Shown here piece by piece: positions 1 to 5,374 of a stretch of DNA of 5,374 nucleotides. The translations under genes and the position numbers were made by a program. A model generated the notes under the pieces. That model searched no databases, had not been told where the DNA came from, and saw only the letters and a list, made by a program, of their open reading frames with translations. The stretch lies in assembly GCA_012032975.1 (NCBI GenBank), contig JAAUPU010000283.1:1-5374 (forward strand), read 5' to 3'. The stretch comes from Caldilineaceae bacterium (GTDB taxonomy: Bacteria; Chloroflexota; Anaerolineae; Caldilineales; Caldilineaceae). The first letter of the stretch is position 1, and each line of letters starts with the position of its first letter.

Positions 1-1577
1 CGGTGTCGAAGGGGGTAAAATCGGTGTCCGAGCTGTAGATGACGATCTGCTCCAGACCCACACCCAACGTCTCGGCCGCGATCTGGGCCAGCACCGTGTC
101 GGAGCCGGTGCCCAGATCGGTGGCGCCGACCAGCAGATTGAAGCTGCCGTCGTCGTTGAGCTTGATGCTGGCCGCGCCCATGTCCAGCCCGGCGATGCCC
201 GTGCCGTGCATGCAGATCGCCAGCCCGATGCCGCGGCGAATGTGGGGTCGTTGAGGGTCACGTTTCCAGGCCGGGTCATCGCGTCGGTTCCAGCCAATCG
301 CCTCCGCGGCCAGTTGCACACACTCTTCCAAACCACTGCTGCGCACCACCTGGGCAAAGCCCTCGCGGCCTTCGCCCATCGCCTCGGCCATGGGCAACTC
401 CTGGCCCACCTTGATCCAGTTGAGCCGTTTGAACTCGACCGGGTCGCGGCCCAGTTCCAGGGCGAATTCCTCCATGTGCTGCTCCAGGCCGAAGAGCGCC
501 TGGGGTGCGCCATAGCCGCGGAACGCGCCAGGCACCGGCTTGTTGGTGTAGACTACGTCGCAATCGAAGCGCGCCGCGGGCAGCCAATAGGTGCTCAGCC
601 CGCGGAAGCCGGTCACCATCTGCACCGTCAGCGCGTGGGTGCCATAGGCGCCGGTGTCGCCGATCACGGCCAGATCCATGCCGACCAGCTTGCCGCTTTC
701 ATCGACGCCGCTGCGATAGCGCAGAATCTGCGGATGGCGGGTGCGGGCGCTGGTAAATTCCTGGGCGCGCGAATACTCGAAACGCACGGGCCGCCCGGTG
801 GCGATGGTCAGGTGCGCACAGAGATCCTCGAGCAACATCTCCTGTTTGCCGCCAAAACCGCCGCCGATGCGCGGTTTGACCACGCGGATGCGGCGCACCG
901 GCAGCCCCAACAACGGCGCAACCATGCGCCGTACGTGAAAGGCACCTGGTGCTGGTGCGGATGACCAGCCGATCATCCTCGTCCCACCAACTCAGGACGA
1001 TGTGCGGCTCGATGCTTGCCTGCTGCACCTGCTGAACGCGATATTCGCTGCTGTAAATGTGATGGGCCGAAGCCAGCGCCGCGTCCACGTCGCCATGTTC
1101 GACATGGAGATGGACCGCGATGTTGCGTTCGGCGTCGTGGATTTTGACCGCATCGGCCTCGTCGTGGATGACCGGAGCGCCGGGCTGCATGGCGGCCTCC
1201 ATGTCGAGCACTGCGGGCAGGATTTCGTACTCCACGGCGATCAGTTCCAGCGCCTGCTGGACCAACTCCGGCGTCTCCGCGGCGACCACGGCCACCCGGT
1301 CGCCGACGTGCCGCACCTTGTTATCCAGGCTGACCTGGTCATAAGGTGGTGGGTTGGGATAACTCTGGCCGCCGCTGGCGTAGACAACGCGCGGCACATC
1401 CGCATGGGTCAGCACGGCGTGGACGCCGGGCAGCGCGCGCGCCTTGCTGGCGTCGATGTGGCGGATGCGGGCGTGGGCGTGGGGGCTGGTCAGCAGACCA
1501 CCAGTACAACATGCCGGGCATGCTCCATGCTCATCGGCAAAGACCGCCCGCCCCTTGGCCAGTTTGATCGCGTCCAC
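1..1577 (-). CDS. Molybdopterin-binding domain of a xanthine dehydrogenase-family hydroxylase (3' partial, frameshifted)
   Basis: This is the catalytic domain that binds the molybdenum-molybdopterin cofactor and hydroxylates a carbon or aldehyde centre; the substrate cannot be told. It opens with VDAIKLAKGR and LLTSPHAHARIRHID, typical of the a/b hammerhead domain. It then runs through the RTSTQVPF-like stretch, GGGFGGKQ (842-865) and AFRGYG (509-526), and ends at the window edge around SDTDFTPFDT. The C-terminal part, with the catalytic Glu expected in this family, lies outside. From about 936 down to base 1 the frame is open with no stop. Conserved sequence switches frame at about 948 and 937 (one base missing at each) and in a short patch at 1503-1530, where PGMLY sits in another frame. 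The residue after GGGFGGK is Gln, where purine-oxidising xanthine dehydrogenases have Glu, so xanthine is not an assured substrate. It probably continues from the [2Fe-2S] domain as one fused chain. Family certain, substrate unknown. Confidence 0.9.
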
Positions 1578-2269
1578 CTTGGGTTCGGCCGGTTGACGAC
1601 CGCGGTCTTGGGCGGCGCGATGCGCACAGGCGCCATGCGCGTGCGCGTCTGTACGTCGCTGCCGCCTGGTTCGATGCCCGGATTGATGTCATCCTCCGGC
1701 GGATCGAGATTGTCGCCGGTCGGCCACTCACCTTCCTCGACCACATCCACGATGTTCGTATCGAAGGGCGGCAGATCTTCGCCCCGCTGCTGGGCCGCGG
1801 CGCGCAGGATCGCCTGGACCGGTTTGAGATAGCCGGTGCAACGACAGAGCACGCCGGCGATGGCCTCGCGCACTTCGCGTTCGCTGGGCTTGGGATTGAC
1901 ATCCAGCAGCTTCTTGGCCGCCAGCAGTTGGGCCGGTGTGCAAAAGCCGCACTGGATCGCACCGCACTGCACAAACTGCTCCTGCAAAGGATGTAGCTCG
2001 CTGTCGCGTGGCCCGCTCAGCCCTTCCGCGGTGACGATGCTGACGCCGTCGGCCTGGGCGGCCAGCATCACACCGCTGTTGACCAGCCGGTACGAATTGG
2101 CGTCCTCTGGCGTGCGGGTCAGCAGCACCGCGTCCGCGCCGCTCTCGCCGGTTTCGTCGCCATGTTTGACGCTGAAATAGCGCAGCCGACGAAGCGTTGT
2201 GCGCAGCAATTCGCCGGCATGGACGTTTACATTGTGTGGTTCACCGTTGATGGTCAAGAGGATCTGCAT
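1490..2269 (-). CDS. [2Fe-2S] domain of molybdenum hydroxylase, N-terminal cluster ligands lost; probably fused to the Mo domain
   Basis: This domain normally passes electrons from molybdenum through two [2Fe-2S] clusters to FAD. Residues 1-84 have the plant-ferredoxin-like fold sequence (LTINGEPHNVNVHAGELL, then VKHG.ETGE.GA.AVLL). The four cluster cysteines are replaced by Asp38, Ser43, Asp46 and Gly66, and about eight residues are inserted before the last. Residues 93-155 are the helical second-cluster domain with all ligands: Cys107, Cys110, Cys142 and Cys144 (QCGFCTP and CRCTGY). An acidic, Pro-rich linker follows (EEGEWPTGD, PPEDD), leading to VVNRP at residues 223-227. There the conserved reading moves one frame, restored by one extra base near 1586 (RPEPKVDAIK), into the molybdopterin domain. 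The authentic sequence thus ends here near 1587 and the last ~30 residues of this frame are out of frame. The ATG at 2269 fits the family start; only a weak AGAAG Shine-Dalgarno precedes it. Fusion is inferred, domain identity is clear. Confidence 0.88.
   Translation of the reverse strand: MQILLTINGEPHNVNVHAGELLRTTLRRLRYFSVKHGDETGESGADAVLLTRTPEDANSYRLVNSGVMLAAQADGVSIVTAEGLSGPRDSELHPLQEQFVQCGAIQCGFCTPAQLLAAKKLLDVNPKPSEREVREAIAGVLCRCTGYLKPVQAILRAAAQQRGEDLPPFDTNIVDVVEEGEWPTGDNLDPPEDDINPGIEPGGSDVQTRTRMAPVRIAPPKTAVVNRPNPRWTRSNWPRGGRSLPMSMEHARHVVLVVC
2072..2158 (-). other. Degenerate ferredoxin-type [2Fe-2S] ligand site
   Basis: Codons for the four expected cysteines read GAC (2156-2158), AGC, GAC and GGT (2072-2074). 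The surrounding residues, such as HG.ETGE.GA.AVLL and NS.VMLAAQADG, are otherwise well conserved. Cys to Asp needs two base changes each, so the loss is not explained by single-base sequence error. Confidence 0.85.
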
Positions 2270-2372
2270 GGGCTATTTCTTCTACGCGTCTTCGTCATCA
2301 CAAGAGCTGGCATGTTGACACGACAATCTCAAATCTCCATTTCTCCAGCGCAACCTTCATCTCGACACCCGC
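2270..2372. other. Intergenic gap with degenerate CAATCTCC-type repeat
   Basis: This 103-base gap separates the FAD gene stop from the [2Fe-2S] gene start. Bases 2324-2346 hold three imperfect copies of an AATCTC(C)A unit, matching the right arm of the inverted repeat at 3128-3169. No convincing terminator or promoter is seen, which fits read-through from the FAD gene. Confidence 0.4.
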
Positions 2373-3113
2373 TTACCCAGCGATCTCCGCCAACGCGCGC
2401 GCCAGGACGATTTCAGCCATCGCCCGGCGATAATCAGCGCTGCCCTTGAAATCGTCGGGCGGCGCGAGCATGTCGCCGTGCAACACGGGGCGATCCCCCA
2501 CGCCGCAGAACGCGATGCGTGGCTGATTCGGTGTCGAGACCACCACCGCCGCCACGATGGGTCGATCCGAGGGGGTGCGCGCGACGCGGGCGTGACCGCC
2601 TCTGGCGGTCGTCCAAGACACGGTCACCGCGGTGATCAGCGCACCCGGCTGGCGCACAAAATCGCGCAACGGTGTGGCGCTTGCGCCGTCGGCTGTCTGG
2701 GTCAGAACCGTCCCATCCAACGCCAGCAACGCGGCGTAGAATTCGCTGTCATCGGCAGCCGTGGCGATGATGCCGCCGACCGTCGCCGCGTTGCGCCAGT
2801 TGAGCGGCCCTTCGGCGCGCGCGGTGCGGCTCAAGAGCGAATCGGCCAAGGTCCCCGCGGCTTCGTGAGCGATGACCTGGCTCAGGGTGGCGGTTGCGCC
2901 GAGGTGCAGGAGGTTGTCTTGCAGCCAGATCTCGTCCAGCGCCAGGCTGCGCAGATCGACCACGCCATCGACTTCCGGTCGCTGCCGCGTCTCCAGCTGG
3001 CCTACCAACTGCGCGCCGCCGGCCAGTGGGACAAGCCGGGCTTCGCGCCGGCCAAGCAGCGCAACGGCTTCGGCCAGGGTCGATGGGGCGTGATATTCCT
3101 GGAGAATGGCCAT
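2373..3113 (-). CDS. FAD-binding subunit of xanthine/CO dehydrogenase-type hydroxylase (CoxM/XdhB family)
   Basis: This 246-residue protein would be the flavin subunit that takes electrons from the iron-sulfur domain and passes them to an acceptor. It starts with the usual EYHAPSTLAEAVALL. It has the first FAD-loop region as AGGAQL (residues 31-36, usually AGGTDL), VVDLRSLALDEI, then WRNAATVGG followed by IIATAADDSE (about 106-124, usually GGN and a Ser-Pro or Ala-Asp stretch), and ALLALDG. The C-terminal half has the CO-dehydrogenase flavoprotein domain (FCGVGDRPV, GSADYRRAMAEIVLARAL). It is short for the family, usually about 270-300 residues, but shows no frame break. The ATG at 3113 has a GAGGA Shine-Dalgarno six bases upstream. 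It sits 103 bases before the [2Fe-2S]/Mo gene and clearly belongs with it. The altered FAD motifs are notable because the partner lacks its FAD-proximal iron-sulfur cluster. Whether FAD still binds is open. Confidence 0.9.
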   Translation of the reverse strand: MAILQEYHAPSTLAEAVALLGRREARLVPLAGGAQLVGQLETRQRPEVDGVVDLRSLALDEIWLQDNLLHLGATATLSQVIAHEAAGTLADSLLSRTARAEGPLNWRNAATVGGIIATAADDSEFYAALLALDGTVLTQTADGASATPLRDFVRQPGALITAVTVSWTTARGGHARVARTPSDRPIVAAVVVSTPNQPRIAFCGVGDRPVLHGDMLAPPDDFKGSADYRRAMAEIVLARALAEIAG

Positions 3114-3127
3114 TGGGAATCCTCAAG

Positions 3128-3169
3128 GTATTGGAGATTGGAGATTCGTCATTATCCAATCTCCAATAC
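3128..3169. repeat. 15-bp perfect inverted repeat (hairpin) made of GAGATTGG units
   Basis: GTATTGGAGATTGGA (3128-3142) is the exact reverse complement of 3155-3169, with a 12-base loop. Each arm holds two ATTGGAG-like units, so it is a tandem repeat folded on itself. It lies just upstream of the Shine-Dalgarno of the FAD gene, in its 5' leader. No U-tract follows, so it is not a standard terminator. It resembles a dispersed intergenic repeat, since a degenerate relative lies at 2324-2346. Confidence 0.75.
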
Positions 3170-3198
3170 TCATCTCAAAACGATTTCTGCTCCACGAT

Positions 3199-3227
3199 CT
3201 GGTCTGACCAAATTGTATCAGAGCCAG
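3199..3227 (-). promoter_or_regulatory. Bulged 9-bp inverted repeat enclosing a possible extended -10 promoter
   Basis: CTGGTCTGA (3199-3207) pairs with TCAGA-G-CCAG (3218-3227), nine pairs with one bulged base and a ten-base loop. On the minus strand the loop begins TACAAT (3212-3217), preceded by TGA (3218-3220), which resembles an extended -10 element (TGN-TAnnnT). The -35 region is poor. It lies between the stop of the NHL gene and the FAD gene, so it could be a promoter/operator for the hydroxylase genes or an mRNA 3'-end hairpin. No T-run follows. Function is a guess. Confidence 0.3.
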
Positions 3228-3249
3228 TCGCGTTTGCCGAAGCGTCCGA

Positions 3250-4742
3250 TTACGTCAGCATCAGCGTCTGCATCGACCGCGACTCAAGGTCGGCCACACA
3301 GATGCGGTGGTTGTTGGTGTCGGCGATGTAGAGCCGCCCGTTGTGAACGGCGAGACCCTCTGGCTCGTATAGTTGGGCAGAGCCGAATGAGCCTTCCGCC
3401 GCGCCTGGCTCGCCATCGCCGATCAAGGTGCGCGTCTCGCCACTGGTCGGGTCCAGCGTCTTGACCTTGTGATTATAGCTGTCGGCGATGTAGATCAGGC
3501 CATCGTGAGCGGTCAGACCCGTCGGGTGTTGCAAGCGCACGGCTGAACCCACGCCATCGACATCGCCAAAATCGAAGAGACCCTCGCCGATTAAGGTCAT
3601 CACCTGCGGGTCGTCGCCCAGGGAAATGGCGCGGATCGCGCTGGCTTCCGAGTCGGCGACGAAGAGATGGCCCATGGCCAGCGCCAGATCGCTGGGCTGG
3701 TTGAAGCTGGCCTGGCCGCGCGGCCCATCGACCAGCGCCTCGGCGCCGTTGCCGGCGAAGAGACCCAGCGTGTTGTCGTCGATCAGCACCCAGATCTGGT
3801 GCGAACCGGCCATCGCGATCAGCAGCGCATCGCCCACCGGCAACAGCGCCCACGGTGAACGTAGCTCTATTTTGGTGGGCGTGGTTCCGCCCGTCCGCCG
3901 GCCCGTCCCTTTGGATCCGCTCCCGGCGATGGTGCGCACCTGTTCGCGCACCAGATCGATGGCGCGTACGGCGTGGTTTTCGGTGTCGGCCACAAAGAGG
4001 GTCGATCCACGCCGCGCCATGCCGTGGGGATCGTGAAACTGTGCCGACAGGATGTGACCATCGGCCAGCCCTGGCTCGCCCGTGCCAATGATGCGCACCA
4101 CCTCGCCGCCAAGACCATCCAGCCCCAGTTGCACCTCCAAAATGCGATGATGGCCGGTGTCCGCTACAAAGAGCCGGTCGCCGCTGGCTGCCAGCACTTT
4201 CGACGGAAAGTGGAGCAGGCGCGGCGGTTCGTCGTCCGCAGCGGGCCGCAGGCCGTGCAACGGCTGCCGGTTGAGCAAGCCTTGCCCCTCAAACTCGGCG
4301 ATCAGGTCATCCAGGATCGGCGCCAGTTGGTCGGCATCGATCTCGCCCGACTGCTGGCCTGCGACTTTCCCAGCCGGGTCGACCAGCACAATCGTCGGCC
4401 AGGCGCGCACGCTGTATTCGCTCCAGATGGCGAAGTCGGCGTCGTTGACCACCGGGTGGTTGATGCCGTGGCGCATCACCGCGGCGCGGATGTTGGCCGT
4501 CAATTTTTCGGTTGGGAACTTGGCCGAATGGACGCCGATGACGACCAGTTCGTCCGGGTATCGCTGGCGAAGTCGGCGCAACTGCGCGACGTTGTGGTGG
4601 CAATTGATTCAACAGAAGGTCCAAACTCCAGCAACACGAGCTTGCCGCGTAGCTCGGCCATGGCCAAGGGGCGTTCCACATTGATCCAGTCTAGTCCCGC
4701 CGGGAATTCGGGTGCGGTCACCCTGGCTTGAAATCGTTCCAT
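3250..4742 (-). CDS. Thioredoxin-like / NHL-repeat protein (NHLRC2-like), candidate selenoprotein
   Basis: This is a bacterial relative of NHLRC2 of about 497 residues. Residues 1-160 form a thioredoxin-like fold ([25 protein letters not shown], then WTFC-TGA-INCHH, and later [33 protein letters not shown]). A six-bladed NHL propeller follows, with blade cores [55 protein letters not shown] and [11 protein letters not shown]. The family redox motif is CCINC. Here the second Cys, the first of the CxxC pair, is an in-frame TGA (4609-4611, residue 45). Twelve bases upstream the frame is broken by one missing T (TTT at 4623-4625, where TTTT would give EFWTFC). The other 440-odd codons are uninterrupted. 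The ATG at 4742 is chosen for its AGGAG ten bases upstream and the family N-terminus. It follows the OCD gene by 43 bases. No signal peptide or membrane segment is seen. The role is probably thiol/selenol redox; the substrate is unknown. Confidence 0.88.
4572..4590 (-). promoter_or_regulatory. SECIS-like hairpin downstream of in-frame TGA
   Basis: On the minus strand GTCGCGC (4590-4584) pairs with GCG-C-CGAC (4579-4572): seven pairs with one bulged C, closing an AGTT loop. The loop starts 26 bases after the TGA and has a G at its second position. As I recall the bacterial SECIS rules, these are a small apical loop about 16-37 nt after UGA with a G in the first two loop bases, and this hairpin satisfies them. 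GC-rich coding DNA often forms hairpins by chance, so this is supportive only. Confidence 0.4.
4609..4611 (-). other. In-frame TGA at the redox-active Cys position (candidate selenocysteine codon)
   Basis: The reading is TGG ACC TTC TGT TGA ATC AAT TGC, giving W-T-F-C-[TGA]-I-N-C. The TGA falls exactly where the family has the attacking Cys of CINC, which would give a UxxC motif. TGC to TGA is one base change, so sequence error or mutation remains possible. Confidence 0.5.
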
Positions 4743-4752
4743 CGTCAATTTT

Positions 4753-4757
4753 CTCCT
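4753..4757 (-). promoter_or_regulatory. Shine-Dalgarno AGGAG of the thioredoxin/NHL gene
   Basis: AGGAG lies ten bases before the ATG at 4742. It fixes the start there rather than at the in-frame upstream ATG at 4844, which would overlap the OCD gene and add basic residues unlike the family. Confidence 0.65.
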
Positions 4758-4785
4758 ATCCTGACAGGCCGTGTTTCGTTTCCAC

Positions 4786-5374
4786 TCACAGCGCGACCTC
4801 ATGACCCATGCCAGCCTCGCGCGCCCGCGCATAGACGCGAGCAACAGTCACCGCGTCCTGCATGGCCAGCCCCACCGATTTGAAGACGGTGATCTCATCT
4901 TCGCGTTGACGGCCGGGAATTTTTCCGGTCAGTACATCGCCCAACTCGCCGGCCACGTGGTCGTATGCGATGGCGCCGTCGGCGATGGCCAGCAGGATGT
5001 CGCCGGCTTCGGTCTGGGCCGCGGGATGATGGTCCACGAAGATGCGGCTGCGCGCGACCGTGGCCGCATCCAGCTCGCGCATGTGGGCGGTGTATGCACC
5101 GATGGCGTTAACATGCGCCCCCGGTTGCAGCCACTCGCCGTTGAAGAGCGAGGTAGCTGCATTGGTCGCAGTGCAGATGATCTCTGCGTGCTCGATGGCG
5201 GATTGCACATCGCGGCTGGCGCGCACCTCGACGCCCAACTCCGCCTCCATGCGCTGGCAGAACTCTCGGTCGCGTACTCCGGTGCGCGTCGAGCACCGTC
5301 GCCCGGCGGATCGGGCGCACCGCGCAGATTGCGGCCAGTTGCGCCCGGCCTGTGCGCCTGCACCGAAGATCACC
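4786..5374 (-). CDS. Ornithine cyclodeaminase / mu-crystallin family dehydrogenase (5' partial, frameshifted)
   Basis: This is the C-terminal ~195 residues of an NAD(P)-dependent OCD/mu-crystallin enzyme. The family includes ornithine cyclodeaminase, alanine dehydrogenase and ketimine reductases; the substrate cannot be decided. The window starts in the Rossmann glycine loop (VIFGAGAQA) and the start codon lies off the right edge. Further landmarks are [28 protein letters not shown], a [14 protein letters not shown] acidic segment, and the family C-terminus [25 protein letters not shown], with a TGA stop at 4786. Between VIFGAGAQA and [13 protein letters not shown] the conserved protein passes through all three frames: [19 protein letters not shown], then PEYATE, then back. 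Three single-base deletions near 5345, 5281 and 5265 explain it and cost one residue in total. This looks like sequence error, not decay. It is probably co-transcribed with the thioredoxin/NHL gene 43 bases downstream. Confidence 0.9.
   Translation of the reverse strand, partial: VIFGAGAQAGRNWPQSARCARSAGRRCSTRTGVRDREFCQRMEAELGVEVRASRDVQSAIEHAEIICTATNAATSLFNGEWLQPGAHVNAIGAYTAHMRELDAATVARSRIFVDHHPAAQTEAGDILLAIADGAIAYDHVAGELGDVLTGKIPGRQREDEITVFKSVGLAMQDAVTVARVYARAREAGMGHEVAL

Noticed and set aside
206..964. Plus-strand open frame of 252 codons, and similar ones at 1002-1832, 2478-3464 and 3973-4731
   Set aside because: They lie opposite clearly conserved minus-strand genes, resemble no family, and are expected in GC-rich coding DNA.
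699..1577. GTG at 1577 as an independent start of the Mo subunit
   Set aside because: No ribosome site is seen, and conserved sequence (VVNRPEPK) continues upstream once one base is restored, so a fused chain fits better.
3128..3169. Rho-independent terminator
   Set aside because: The stem is AT-balanced, not GC-rich, has a 12-base loop and no following T-run on either strand.
4609..4611. TGA read as Trp or Gly under a variant genetic code
   Set aside because: The OCD gene ends with TGA at the family C-terminus, and TGG encodes Trp normally elsewhere, so the standard code applies.
4612..4628. Programmed ribosomal frameshifting at the TTT run before the TGA
   Set aside because: The same kind of one-base slip occurs in several unrelated genes here, so a common sequencing cause is simpler.
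4500..4844. ATG at 4844 as start of a separate 114-residue protein
   Set aside because: It overlaps the OCD gene end, and only the part from ATG 4742 to LLEF matches the thioredoxin family; the rest downstream of 4623 is out of frame.
5343..5373. GTG at 5373 as the true start of the OCD-family gene
   Set aside because: It falls at the Rossmann glycine loop, which lies over 100 residues into this family; the gene is cut by the window edge.

Overview
The window reads almost entirely from the minus strand. It holds a compact, same-direction gene group in the transcription order: OCD/mu-crystallin family dehydrogenase (partial, right edge) -> thioredoxin/NHL-repeat protein -> FAD subunit of a molybdenum hydroxylase -> [2Fe-2S] domain that continues into the molybdopterin-binding domain of the same enzyme (partial, left edge). 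The sequence is GC-rich with short gaps between genes. Family make-up and the GAGATTGG-type intergenic repeats suggest an environmental bacterium, perhaps of the phylum Chloroflexota. That assignment is an impression, not proof. No RNA gene, transposon or CRISPR array is visible, and the plus strand carries only shadow frames.

Layout. 4786-5374: C-terminal part of an ornithine cyclodeaminase-like enzyme. 3250-4742: a bacterial NHLRC2-like protein, an N-terminal thioredoxin fold followed by about six NHL beta-propeller blades. 3114-3249: an intergenic region with two hairpin-forming inverted repeats and a possible extended -10 promoter. 2373-3113: CoxM/XdhB-type FAD subunit. 2270-2372: a short gap with degenerate copies of the same repeat. 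1-2269: [2Fe-2S] domain, about 65-75 residue linker, then the molybdopterin domain. The last two appear to be one fused polypeptide once a single missing base near 1586 is allowed for. The molybdopterin domain is open without a stop from about 936 to the left edge.

Two features stand out. First, in the thioredoxin domain the first cysteine of the conserved CINC redox motif is encoded by an in-frame TGA. A stable hairpin follows, with its loop starting 26 nt downstream and a G at loop position 2. This is what a selenocysteine UxxC protein with a bacterial SECIS element would look like. Second, all four cysteines that should bind the plant-ferredoxin-type [2Fe-2S] cluster of the hydroxylase are replaced (Asp, Ser, Asp, Gly), while the second, helical-domain cluster is intact. 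The FAD subunit also departs from both usual FAD motifs. The normal Mo -> FeS -> FeS -> FAD electron path therefore seems to be cut.

A caution applies throughout. At least seven places show a one-base deletion relative to a smoothly conserved protein, mostly in short homopolymers, plus one probable insertion. This looks like uncorrected indel error in the assembly rather than gene decay, and it limits how firmly the TGA can be read.
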